Assembly: GCA_002894665.1 (NCBI GenBank)
Contig: NCRB01000006.1
Location: 17,613-81,612 of the forward strand
DNA: 64,000 nt
Direction of reading: 5' to 3'
DNA from: Salinivenus iranica
GTDB taxonomy: Bacteria; Bacteroidota; Rhodothermia; Rhodothermales; Salinibacteraceae
In this document: in pieces, positions 27,301-34,967 of the stretch
Numbering within the stretch: the first letter of the stretch is position 1
How the letters are laid out: the number at the start of each line of letters is the position of its first letter
Notes under the pieces: generated by a model
The model's input: only the letters and a program-made list of their open reading frames with translations
Database searches by the model: none
What the model was told of the DNA's origin: nothing
Translations under genes and position numbers: made by a program

Positions 27301-27836
27301 GGTACCTGATCGAGTCGCCCGGTCCCCTTCTCGATCTTATCGACAGCGGAACCCGGACGTGGGGACAGCTTGAGAATCGCCACCAGATCGGCGGGATCGC
27401 GGCGACGACCTTCGACGCGCAGGGATTTCGGCGCATCCAGGCCCGGGCCCGCGCCGCGGCGGCCTGGAAAGAGGCCTGGCAGGTCGGGCGCGGGCGCCCG
27501 GTGGACCGCCCGGCCCTTGAGCAGACCGACGCGGTGACCGACACCTATATCGAGGGCGTGGCCGAGATTGCGAGCGAGCTCGAGGGAGACGCCGAGGCTC
27601 TGCTTCGGATTGTCCGAGAGCGGGACGACGAGCGGGTGAGTGGCTTCCGGTCCAACAAGGCCGACGATCTGGAGGAGTACCTCCTGGATCAGGGCCACCT
27701 CACCGAAAAAGACCCCCTCTCCGCGGAAGAGATGTGGCAGCGGGTCCTTGCCGACCTGACCGACGAGCGGGCGAAGGGGGGCCTCTCGGAAGACGATCTG
27801 GAACGGCTCTATGCTCGCCTGCAGTCCACTACGTAG
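24303..27836 (+). CDS. YhaN-like SMC/Rad50-type ATPase with internal membrane segments and extra C-terminal domain
   Basis: An 1177-residue ABC-type ATPase. The N-terminal lobe has HQLRVNRFNGIEHG and Walker A GSNAAGKTT at about residues 46-54. A long coiled coil follows, split near residues 420-463 by two hydrophobic helices (TILIGGLLVAAGGALLG and GVGIGLAVLGVLIAAA), the hallmark that separates YhaN proteins from SbcC. The signature LSSGTKVQLMLSVRMAF and Walker B PLVLDETLANSDADRA (about residue 876) close the head. Residues about 943-1177 form an additional acidic/helical region that I do not recognise. The gene begins 54 bp after the nuclease gene. The usual family length is about 900-1000 residues, so the tail is an addition. 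Parts of the coiled coil are visibly less GC-rich than neighbours. Confidence 0.85.
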   Translation: MSSSDEPSDATPSSDVLRFHQLRVNRFNGIEHGLEVELCDGVNVIHGSNAAGKTTLAHAIRGLLWPEHVDEQLPIVEGRFLLDGSTWRVGLEGTGCVYTRDQRPASRPTLPPASHGPRYHLYLHDLLGREEGEATFAQHILREAQGGIDVEGAANELGFEVPNRRTAQITTTVEDLREKRDETKENQEALRRREQTLDDLREKKAEAEQASRRASALGQAIEVASARQARDEAEAALDPFPDEMDAVQGTEEEQLESLREAVSEAESKLQEAEAQMEAARETIGQSRIPEDGLPEGRVEELRGVVSTIREQEREVREYRSEVKEAEEKEESAWDRLPAGVDKDAAAGIDLPDLQKIETHVKAVEDVQGQRKAFETAKDLFEAADPNPAIDTLRDGLKHLHRWLQFSGVPARSDLGWLHWTILIGGLLVAAGGALLGLLGTGLATGVGIGLAVLGVLIAAAEGWRRMQAGEKGSGQRALHEREYERLGLDEPIDWSRNAVEEHADALLDRLRKAHVAVEKQDTWAQLQSEYEDLDATEEKLEEERQRLAEELGFDPDAGSLSLPVLLERLSRWQAAYDEVDSKQAALETAKDEAERCHERLNDALEEYELGPIDDASEAEGAVRTLKTSRNEFQEAERDLEQAENQKEDAIQDRDSAESDIEDLYDRLNLEQGAEDELRNLAGQHEAYQEAIEKERDAEATLEAELRQLRRMEAHEEQMEEATKEELQRQHDTAEETAEKEEEYVDQIKSIEHEIESAREGGTLEERQAKYRERRDELADEREQDYEKAVGKALADYIQEETQDQGLPPVFHRARELFGEITDYRYELSLDRGSASFRAFDRVYERSFALDELSSGTKVQLMLSVRMAFLETQEQACRAPLVLDETLANSDADRARAIIDAVNTICEEGRQVFYLTAQADEVQKWNARLEGTDGPSHTIISLEELNARDLVETGGEGAVVPARRTPETLPDPDATTHEELRATLDVPRWSPRQPVGRLHLWYLIESPGPLLDLIDSGTRTWGQLENRHQIGGIAATTFDAQGFRRIQARARAAAAWKEAWQVGRGRPVDRPALEQTDAVTDTYIEGVAEIASELEGDAEALLRIVRERDDERVSGFRSNKADDLEEYLLDQGHLTEKDPLSAEEMWQRVLADLTDERAKGGLSEDDLERLYARLQSTT

Positions 27837-28017
27837 CCCCCTGACGAGCCGTCATCGTATTCAGGACCGCAGCCCAGAGGCCTAGCGGACGCAGACGGAG
27901 GATCGAGGCGCGCTCCTCTGGCATCCTGCGACGTCGGAATTTTGTAATAGGGGGCGGAAGGTCCTTTCTTGGGGGTGCCTCTCTGCTGTAGTTCTTCCCA
28001 TCCGCCTCTTCGCCTCC

Positions 28018-30870
28018 ATGGCACCAGACACCATCGCCCCCGGCCCCCGCGTCCGCATCCGCGACGCCGAGTGGCTCGTGAAGCGCACCGATCGCACGTC
28101 CGACGGCGGGCAAGTGCTCGACGTCGTCGGTCTCTCCGAACTCGTAGAGGACCAGGAGGCGCGGTTTCTCCGCGAACTGGAGGAGGATACCCTCGAAGTC
28201 ATCGATCCGGCCGAGACGGAGCTGCGGCAAGACACCTCCCCCGGCTTCCGCCAGTCGCGGCTCTACATGGAAAGCAGGCTCCGGAATCGGGCCCCGACGG
28301 ACGAAAAGCTGCACGTCGGCCACCAGGCCGCGATTGACCAGATGTCGTACCAGTGGACGCCGGCCCTTCAGGCCCTGGAGCAGCCTCGCCAGCGCATCCT
28401 CATTGCCGACGCGACGGGACTCGGGAAGACGATGGAGGCGGGGATCCTAATGAGCGAACTGATTGAGCGGGGTCGCGGGAAGCGCATCCTTGTGGTTGCG
28501 CTTAAGAGCATGATGACCCAGCTCCAGAAGGAGTGGTGGAGCCGCTTCACGATTCCGCTCGTGCGGCTCGACTCCCGCGGCATCCAGCGCGTCCGCCAGC
28601 GCATCCCGGCCAACCAGAATCCCTTCTACTACTACGACAAGACGATCATCTCGATCGATACGCTCAAGCGGGGGGCGGAGTACCGGACGTACATCGAGGA
28701 CGCGAACTGGGACATCGTCGTCGTGGACGAGGCGCAAAACGCGGCCAAGCGGGGGAGCACGGAGTCGCAGCGGCACCGCCTGGCCGACCAGCTGTCCCGC
28801 CGGTGTGACACGATGATTATGCTCTCGGCCACCCCGCACGACGGAAGCCCGGAAAGCTTCGCAAGCCTCATGAACATGCTCGATCCGACGGCCATCGCCA
28901 ACCCGTCGGACTACACGCGGGCGGACATCGACGGCCTTTTCGTTCGGCGCTTCAAGGGCGACATCAAGAACCAGGTGGATAGCGCCTTTCAGGACCGGGA
29001 CATGGGGATCTGTAAGGCCGAGTCGACCGAGGCGGAAGAAGCGGTCTACGATACGCTCGCCAACCTGGAGTTTACGGCCATCGACGAGGAGGGAGGCGGC
29101 GATATGCTCTTCCGCACGACACTGGAGAAGGCAATGTTTTCCAGCCCGGCCGCGTGTCTCGAAACGGTCGAGAACCGCATCGAGCGCCTGGAGGCGGAAG
29201 GAGATCCGGCGTACGAGCACGATCTCCGGGAATTGCGGGATCTGGCCGCCCAACTCCGCACCATCGGTCCCGGCCAGTTCAGCAAGTACCAGCGACTGCT
29301 CCGGCTCCTTCGCGGGGAATCCGGAATCGACTGGGATGGGACCGACCCCCAGGACCGCCTCGTCCTCTTCAGCGAACGGCTCGAAACGCTCCGCTTCCTG
29401 GAGACGCACCTGCAGGCGGAGCTCGACCTGCCGGCGGGCGCCATTCAAAAGCTGCACGGCGGGCTTTCGGATGTGGATCAGCAAGAGGTGGTGGAGGCCT
29501 TCGGGAAAGACGAGGCGGACGTGCGCCTGCTGCTGGCGTCCGACATCGCCGCGGAGGGCATCAACCTGCACTACCTCTGTCACCGGCTCATCCACTTCGA
29601 CATCCCGTGGTCGCTGATGCTGTTTCAGCAGCGGAACGGCCGCATTGACCGCTACGGGCAGACCGAGGCGCCCCAAATCCGCTACATGGTCACCACGCCG
29701 AAGAACGAGGACATCCACGGAGACCAGCGCATCCTGGAGGTGCTAATCGAGAAGGAGCAGCAGGCGGAGGCCAACATCGACGATCCGGCCTCCCTGATGG
29801 GGGTCTACGACGTCGAGGAGGAGCAGAAGAGGACCGCCGACGCCATGGAGTCCGGCCAGTCGCCCGAGGAGTTCGACGACGATCTGGAACCCGAGGAGAC
29901 GGATGTAATGGAACTGCTCCTCGGAGACGATGCGGACGACGAGCAGGAGGACCCGGCTGAGAATGTGGTGGCGCCGACGTCCCTCTACGACAGCGAGTTT
30001 GCGTACATGAGCGCTGCACTCCGGCACCTCAACGAACATCGGGGGGCAGGCCTCGACTTCGACCTGTACGACGAGGACGATACGATCCGCCTTACCGCCT
30101 CCGACGAGATCGAAGAGCGCTTCGACCGACTCCCCGATGAAGCCTGGCCGGAGGACGACGTATTTTTTCTGTCGGCGGACCCGGACGAGGTCCAGCAGTC
30201 GATCGCCGACGCCCGCAAAGAGGAGCGCGCCTGGCCGCAGGTCCAGTACCTCTGGCGGCTGCACCCCCTCTCGCAGTGGGCGGGCGATAAGGTGGTGGCC
30301 AACTTCCAGCGGAACGAGGCGCCGGTGCTTCCGCTGCCGACGCTCGGGGCGGAGGAAACGATCGTCCTCTGTTCGGGAAACGTCCCCAACCGAAAGGGGC
30401 AGCCCGTGGTCAACGACTGGGTGGGCGTGCACTTCTGGAAGGAGATGGGCCCGGAGACGCTATCGCTCGAAGATGTATTGGACGAGACGAAGCTGCGCCG
30501 GCAACGGATTCCGAATCCGGCCCCGGACCTCGACCTTGACGCCCTGCAGGAGCGGGTTCCCTCGGCGGTGCAGGCCGCCCGCGACTGGATGGACGCCCGC
30601 CGCGACGAGACGAACGAGCGCCTCAACGAGAAGCTCAATGAGACGCTCCAGGCCCTGGAAGAGCTACAGGATGAGCACGAGCGCCAGTTGGAAATGAAGT
30701 ACGCGGACAGCGACCGGCCGGCGTCCATCATTGAGCCCAAAAAGAAAAAGGAGCGGCGGGAGATCGAGCGCATCTTCGACGACTTCTTCGAGTGGGCCGA
30801 GAATACGATGACGATCGAAGAGAGGGCGTACATCCAAGTCATCGCGGTGCTCACGGGCACCGAGAACTGA
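28018..30870 (+). CDS. SNF2-family helicase, DrmD/RapA-like
   Basis: A 950-residue superfamily 2 ATPase. Residues about 1-100 form a small beta-rich N-terminal region as in RapA/HepA. The motor has motif I ATGLGKT (132-138), DEAQ box VVVDEAQN (about 234-241), motif III LSATPHDG, and the C-terminal lobe with LLLASDIAAEGINL and motif VI QQRNGRIDRYGQ (537-548). A very acidic insert lies near residues 620-660, and the C-terminus is a charged helical region. The closest named relatives I know are DISARM DrmD and RapA-like translocases; no methylase or other DISARM gene is present here. It starts 181 bp after the ATPase gene on the same strand and probably belongs to the same cluster. Confidence 0.87.
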   Translation: MAPDTIAPGPRVRIRDAEWLVKRTDRTSDGGQVLDVVGLSELVEDQEARFLRELEEDTLEVIDPAETELRQDTSPGFRQSRLYMESRLRNRAPTDEKLHVGHQAAIDQMSYQWTPALQALEQPRQRILIADATGLGKTMEAGILMSELIERGRGKRILVVALKSMMTQLQKEWWSRFTIPLVRLDSRGIQRVRQRIPANQNPFYYYDKTIISIDTLKRGAEYRTYIEDANWDIVVVDEAQNAAKRGSTESQRHRLADQLSRRCDTMIMLSATPHDGSPESFASLMNMLDPTAIANPSDYTRADIDGLFVRRFKGDIKNQVDSAFQDRDMGICKAESTEAEEAVYDTLANLEFTAIDEEGGGDMLFRTTLEKAMFSSPAACLETVENRIERLEAEGDPAYEHDLRELRDLAAQLRTIGPGQFSKYQRLLRLLRGESGIDWDGTDPQDRLVLFSERLETLRFLETHLQAELDLPAGAIQKLHGGLSDVDQQEVVEAFGKDEADVRLLLASDIAAEGINLHYLCHRLIHFDIPWSLMLFQQRNGRIDRYGQTEAPQIRYMVTTPKNEDIHGDQRILEVLIEKEQQAEANIDDPASLMGVYDVEEEQKRTADAMESGQSPEEFDDDLEPEETDVMELLLGDDADDEQEDPAENVVAPTSLYDSEFAYMSAALRHLNEHRGAGLDFDLYDEDDTIRLTASDEIEERFDRLPDEAWPEDDVFFLSADPDEVQQSIADARKEERAWPQVQYLWRLHPLSQWAGDKVVANFQRNEAPVLPLPTLGAEETIVLCSGNVPNRKGQPVVNDWVGVHFWKEMGPETLSLEDVLDETKLRRQRIPNPAPDLDLDALQERVPSAVQAARDWMDARRDETNERLNEKLNETLQALEELQDEHERQLEMKYADSDRPASIIEPKKKKERREIERIFDDFFEWAENTMTIEERAYIQVIAVLTGTEN

Positions 30871-30964
30871 TTCTTGGGGTAGCAGGCACCGGTTAGAAAC
30901 GGCCCCGGGGCCGCGGCAGTTATACGTCACCAACGCAACCAGACCGACACCAGACTGGATTCCC

Positions 30965-31201
30965 ATGCCAACCCTCACGATCAAAGGCGTGCCGCCGGAG
31001 CTCCACGAGAAGCTGAAAGAGCGCGCGGAGCGCCACCGCCGCAGCATGAACAACGAGCTGCTCACGATTCTGGAGCGCACGCTGACGCCGTCCCGAAAGT
31101 CCGCCGAAGAGGCCATCGCCGAGGCCGAAGCGCTTAACGACCGGATTGGAAAAACCTTTCCGGACATCGTCAACGAAGCCAAACGGAAGGGCCGCGCATG
31201 A
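30965..31201 (+). CDS. FitA-type ribbon-helix-helix antitoxin
   Basis: A 78-residue protein beginning MPTLTIKGVPPELHEKL, the beta strand and first helix of a ribbon-helix-helix DNA-binding domain, followed by RAERHRRSMNNELLTILE. The C-terminal tail (AEAEALNDRIGKTFPDIV) would bind and block a PIN toxin. Its TGA overlaps the ATG of the next gene by four bases (ATGA), the standard arrangement of antitoxin-toxin pairs. The toxin gene downstream is truncated, so this antitoxin has lost its working partner here. Confidence 0.85.
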   Translation: MPTLTIKGVPPELHEKLKERAERHRRSMNNELLTILERTLTPSRKSAEEAIAEAEALNDRIGKTFPDIVNEAKRKGRA

Positions 31202-31410
31202 TCGTCGTCGACAACGATGTGATCAGCTACTTTTGGATTCGGATGGACACCGAGCGGGCGTCTCTGGCCCAAGACGTTCGGGAGCGCGATCCGGACTGGG
31301 TCGCGCCTCGGGTGTGGCGCTCGGAGTTTCGGAACGTCCTGCGAGGCTACATGTCTGGAGGCTACATGACCCTGGCCGAGGCCATCGACCATGGCTCTCG
31401 CGGTTTCTGA
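31198..31410 (+). pseudogene. PIN-domain toxin (FitB/VapC type), truncated 5' half
   Basis: The 70 codons encode the N-terminal half of a PIN ribonuclease: MIVVDNDVISYF with the first catalytic Asp, then APRVWRSEFRNVLRGYMSGG with the conserved Glu. Similarity stops near EAIDHGS, after which four unrelated codons lead to a stop. Full PIN toxins have about 130-145 residues. The lost half holds two more acidic metal ligands, so the product cannot be active. The sequence immediately beyond the break belongs to a UvrD-like helicase in another frame, so a deletion has joined two formerly separate genes. Confidence 0.82.
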
Positions 31411-32534
31411 AGCGGCACGAGTACGAATACACAATCGACTACGGCGGGCAGGCCGACGATCTTTGGGAAAAGGCTCTGATGGTTGGACCGGACGGACGCG
31501 ATCCGACCTTTCTTCGCAATGAGTGGGAGCAGGTGATCCAGCCGAACGGAATTCGGTCGGAAGCGGAATACATGCGCGTGAGCCGAATCGGGCGGGGCAC
31601 GCCACTGCACCGCTCAGAGCGGGCGGACATCTGGCCTGTCTTCGACGAGTACCAGTCCCTACTCGACGAGAAGAAGCTCCGAGAGCGGCCCGGCGCCCTG
31701 CGCGACGCTCGCCACATCCTGGACGAGAAGGGCGACATCCTGCCCTACCAATCCATTCTCGTCGACGAGGCACAGGACATGGGGAAGCAGGCCTTCAAGC
31801 TCATCCGGCAGATGATTCCGGGGGGCGACCAGGAACACGATCTCTTCATCGTCGGGGACGCGCATCAGCGCATATACGACCGCCAGGTGGTGCTTGGCCA
31901 TTGCGGCATCAACATTGTCGGCCGCGGCTACAAGCTGCGCGTCAACTACCGCACGACTGAGGAGAATCGGCAGTGGGCCGTTGGCCTCCTTCAGGGCGTC
32001 GAATATGACGATCTGGACGGCGGAGTGGACGACCAGGAGGTGTACAAGTCTCTGATGCGAGGGGAGGAGCCCCGGGTTGAGGCCTTTGAGACGTTCCAGG
32101 CCGAGGCGGATGCAATTGCCGAGTACCTGGAGAAAAGAAACGAAGACGACGAATCTTTACGTGACACGTGCATCATTGCCCGCACGAAGTCGCTTCTCGA
32201 CAATTACAGCGGGGCTCTCCGCGCTGCCGATCTCGACACGTATCCCATCCGGAATGATCGGGCCGAGGACCGGTCGGCGCCGGGCGTCCGACTGGCGACG
32301 ATGCACCGGGCGAAGGGCCTGGAGTTCGAGCGCGTGATCATCCCCGGGGTGAGTGAAGGAATCATGCCCTTCGACCCCGCCCTCTCGAGGGCGGAGGATG
32401 AGGCGACCCGCGCAGAGGTCCAGAAGCGTGAGCGGTCTCTGCTGTACGTGTCCGTTACCCGTGCGAGGCGAGACGTGATCGTGACCTGCCACGATGCCCC
32501 CAGTCTGTTTTTGGAGTTAGGCTCCCAAGATTAG
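31406..32534 (+). pseudogene. UvrD/Rep-family helicase, 5' end deleted
   Basis: From about codon LKRHEYEYTIDYGG onward the frame encodes the rear part of a superfamily 1 helicase: motif II ILVDEAQDMG, motif III LFIVGDAHQRIY, motif IV VNYRTTEENRQ, motif V GVRLATMHRAKGLEFERVI and motif VI RSLLYVSVTRARRDV. The Q motif and the Walker A motif I, normally some 150-250 residues before motif II, are missing because the gene is joined to the broken PIN toxin. The frame stays open upstream to 31146 but only as out-of-frame toxin/antitoxin sequence. An internal ATG at 31479 could still give a protein, but one unable to bind ATP normally. Confidence 0.8.
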
Positions 32535-32821
32535 CAGTTGGCTCAGCGCCTTGATGCGCGGCGACGTGGGTCCAAAGAGTGGGGCGGTCGCCCTGGGGAG
32601 AGCGCCGGCGACCTAAGATCCTGATTTGCTAAGATGGAAAAAGTGCACGTGATGTCTAGCGGAGAAGCAGACAGCAGGTGCGTGCCGCTGCTTCTGCTGT
32701 TACGGTCTGGGCGCCGCTCCGAGTGAACTGAGGATCAGTAGGAATTGACCGGAGGGCTGTTTCCCGAGTAGACGATGGGGTCGGCCTCGTCAAAGCGATC
32801 GGTTCGTCTAGAATGGGGCTC
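32535..32821. other. Gap after the helicase remnant
   Basis: About 290 bp with no credible gene. One imperfect hairpin is visible: AGCAGACAGCAG at 32666-32677 against CTGCTTCTGCT at 32688-32698. It lacks a following T-run, so I do not call it a terminator. No integrase, transposase or tRNA-like repeat marks the island boundary here. Confidence 0.5.
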
Positions 32822-34219
32822 CTACCCCGCCGAGGCCAGCGCCTCCACGGCATCGGGCGCCTTGGGAATGTTTGGTCCAAGTACGCGGGCGCCGGTCTCC
32901 GTGACGAGGACATCGTCCTCAATCCGCACGCCGCCGAGCCCCACGAAGTCCTCCACCGTGTCGTAGTTGATGAAGCGGGCGTGCCGTTGGTCGGCCCTCC
33001 ACTGGTCGATCAGGGCGGGGATGAAGTAGCAGCCGGGCTCAACGGTCACGACAAAGCCGGGAGCCAGCGGGCGGGCGAGGCGCAGGGCATGCAGGCCAAA
33101 CTGATCGCTTCGGGTCTGATCCGGCGCGTAGCCCACGAGGTCCTCTCCGAGGTTCTCCATGTCGTGCGCATCAAGGCCGAGCATGTGCCCGAGGCCGTGG
33201 GGGAGAAAAAGCGCGTGGGCGCCGGCCTCCACCGCGGCCGACGCCTCGCCTTTCATGAGCCCGATGTCGATGAGGTGCTCGGTCAGGACGGTGCAGGCGT
33301 GGAGGTGGATGTCGCGAAACGTACGCCCGGCCTCAATCGCGTCGATGGCGGACACCTGGGCCTCCAGGACGGCCTCGTACACGGCCCGCTGCCGGGAGGA
33401 GAAGCGACCCCCCACCGGCGCCACACGCGTAATGTCGCCGGCGTAATGGTGGGGAGATGTGGCCCCGGCATCCACGAGCAGCAGGTTGCCCGTGTCCAGC
33501 GTATTGTTGTATTCGTGGTTGTGGAGCACCTCGCCGTGAACGGAGCAGGTGGGGCGAAACGACAGACCGGCGCCGTGGGCGTCGGCCAGACCAGCCAACG
33601 TCCCGGCCAGTTCCCGTTCGGTCGTGCCCGGGCGTGCGTGCCGGAGGGCGTACCGATGCATGCGCGCCGTCGTCTCTACGGCGTCCTCCAACTGATCGAT
33701 CTCGACGGATTCTTTTTGTGACCGATGCGCGATAATGGTTCGGCACAGGGAAGAGGAGGCGCGATCCGCCACCTGGGCGGGGGTCAGATCCAGATGGTCG
33801 GCCAGCCGCAGCTTGTGGCCCGGACGATAGGGCGGCAAAAAGTGAACGGGACGCCCGGACGCCCGGGCGTCCGCGAGGTCCGCGGCCAGGGAGGAGCGGT
33901 CTGCGGTCGTCGAAACGCCCGCGGCGTCGGCGTAGTCGTCCCGCGTGGGATGCTCGCCCCTCCAGATCACATCGTCGAGGGACGGGTTGGCACCATACAG
34001 GCAGGTGGATCCCGTCTCGAGGTCGAGCAGGGCGGCGAGTCCGGGGGCATCGACCCCAAGATAGTACAGAAACGTGCTGTCTTGACGGAAGGGGTACGGG
34101 TTGTCCGCGTAGTTCATGGCGCTCAGCTCATTGCCGAGCAGGAGCACCAACCCGCGGGCGGGCTCGTCTGCTTCGAAGAGGCGACGGCGCCGATCAACGT
34201 ACGTAGACGGGGAAAACAT
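32822..34219 (-). CDS. pepP: Xaa-Pro aminopeptidase (M24B family)
   Basis: A 465-residue metallopeptidase that removes N-terminal residues preceding proline. The N-terminal domain (residues 1-160) includes NPYPFRQDSTFLYYLGV, typical of aminopeptidase P. The pita-bread catalytic domain supplies the five dinuclear-metal ligands: Asp in LLVDAGA, Asp in YAGDITR, His in LPHGLGHMLGL, Glu in VTVEPGCYF and Glu in GGVRIEDDVLV. I start at the ATG at 34219 (MFSPSTYVDRRR); the frame is open further upstream but only through the neighbouring gene's complementary region. It is a monocistronic minus-strand gene, 89 bp after a small membrane-protein gene. Confidence 0.92.
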   Translation of the reverse strand: MFSPSTYVDRRRRLFEADEPARGLVLLLGNELSAMNYADNPYPFRQDSTFLYYLGVDAPGLAALLDLETGSTCLYGANPSLDDVIWRGEHPTRDDYADAAGVSTTADRSSLAADLADARASGRPVHFLPPYRPGHKLRLADHLDLTPAQVADRASSSLCRTIIAHRSQKESVEIDQLEDAVETTARMHRYALRHARPGTTERELAGTLAGLADAHGAGLSFRPTCSVHGEVLHNHEYNNTLDTGNLLLVDAGATSPHHYAGDITRVAPVGGRFSSRQRAVYEAVLEAQVSAIDAIEAGRTFRDIHLHACTVLTEHLIDIGLMKGEASAAVEAGAHALFLPHGLGHMLGLDAHDMENLGEDLVGYAPDQTRSDQFGLHALRLARPLAPGFVVTVEPGCYFIPALIDQWRADQRHARFINYDTVEDFVGLGGVRIEDDVLVTETGARVLGPNIPKAPDAVEALASAG

Positions 34220-34308
34220 CGGTGGAAGTTGGGGATGAGACGGGGACGGAGGGGCACGAGCGTCGACCGATCCATCCGTCCGAAGATGAGAACAAGTGCG
34301 CCGAGGGC

Positions 34309-34707
34309 TTACTCCGACGATGCGGACCGTTCGGTCAGAACCTGGAGGAGAGACCGGGCCTCGGACAGATGGTGGATTTCCCGGAGGGTCTGGTGGGCGG
34401 CATACACGGCATACAGCGTCACCAGGCCCACGGGCGTCACCCACAGAAGCACCTCCTGCCACGAGTCGCCCCCGACGAGCCACGTCCCCACGAGCACGCC
34501 GAAGTAAATGCCCGCGACGAGCATCGAGACCAGAGAATAGTGTGCGGTCGACAACCGGTCGTCTACGGATTCCGCCACCTGCCTGTACTCTCTGTTCTCC
34601 AGTGCGTCCAGGTCCACGACGCTCGCCAGGTGGGTTCGCAGGTCTGTGCTGCCGTGGGGGGACAGCCGATCGTGGACGAGGGTGTGGAGTCTGTTGGGGG
34701 ACGACAT
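34309..34707 (-). CDS. Small membrane protein, two helices
   Basis: A 132-residue protein of unknown family. Residues 1-55 are hydrophilic. Two hydrophobic segments follow, about residues 57-78 (LVSMLVAGIYFGVLVGTWLV) and 84-105 (VLLWVTPVGLVTLYAVYAAH), and a short charged helix ends the protein. No signal peptide. The start ATG is at 34707. It lies upstream of pepP on the same strand and may share its transcript. Confidence 0.6.
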   Translation of the reverse strand: MSSPNRLHTLVHDRLSPHGSTDLRTHLASVVDLDALENREYRQVAESVDDRLSTAHYSLVSMLVAGIYFGVLVGTWLVGGDSWQEVLLWVTPVGLVTLYAVYAAHQTLREIHHLSEARSLLQVLTERSASSE

Positions 34708-34891
34708 GAAAGCACGGAAATCTGGGCGAAGCGCATCCCATCGATCATCGATGGGCCCTCAGAAGACATGAACCGAAGAGCGTCCGAAGATTGCAAGTAC
34801 GAATTCCGGGGACGGATGGAGATGGGGACCAGGAGGGAGGCGGCGCCTTCCCGGGAATTGTGTGATCTTCGGAGGAGAGCGGCCCCGTCCG

Positions 34892-34921
34892 TTGCGTTTC
34901 GGCGGTTCGGTTCTGTATAAT
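34892..34921 (+). promoter_or_regulatory. Sigma-70-like promoter of the TerB-like gene
   Basis: TTGCGT at 34892-34897 and TATAAT at 34916-34921 are separated by 18 bp, a near-consensus pair. Transcription would begin about 34928, roughly 40 bp before the ATG at 34968. The -10 box overlaps an upstream in-frame ATG at 34920, which argues that this ATG is not the real start. Confidence 0.55.
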
Positions 34922-34967
34922 GGCAGCGCACATGCACTCCCTACTGTACGCTTCGCCCCGGATTGTC

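Noticed and set aside
31146..31405. In-frame upstream extension of the UvrD-like helicase
   Set aside because: These codons are the antitoxin and toxin genes read in the wrong frame (Arg-rich, no helicase motif I), so the real helicase sequence begins only after the joint.
22956..32534. DISARM, Gabija, Zorya or BREX as name for the island
   Set aside because: A DrmD-like helicase and a broken UvrD-like helicase are present, but the defining partners (methylase and DrmABC, GajA, ZorAB, PglZ) are absent.
32535..32821. Attachment-site repeat of the tRNA-Lys 3' end at the right side of the island
   Set aside because: No copy of the T-arm/acceptor sequence is visible here or near it.
34920..34967. 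First in-frame ATG of the TerB-like gene as start
   Set aside because: It overlaps the -10 box of a good promoter and adds 16 residues without domain character.
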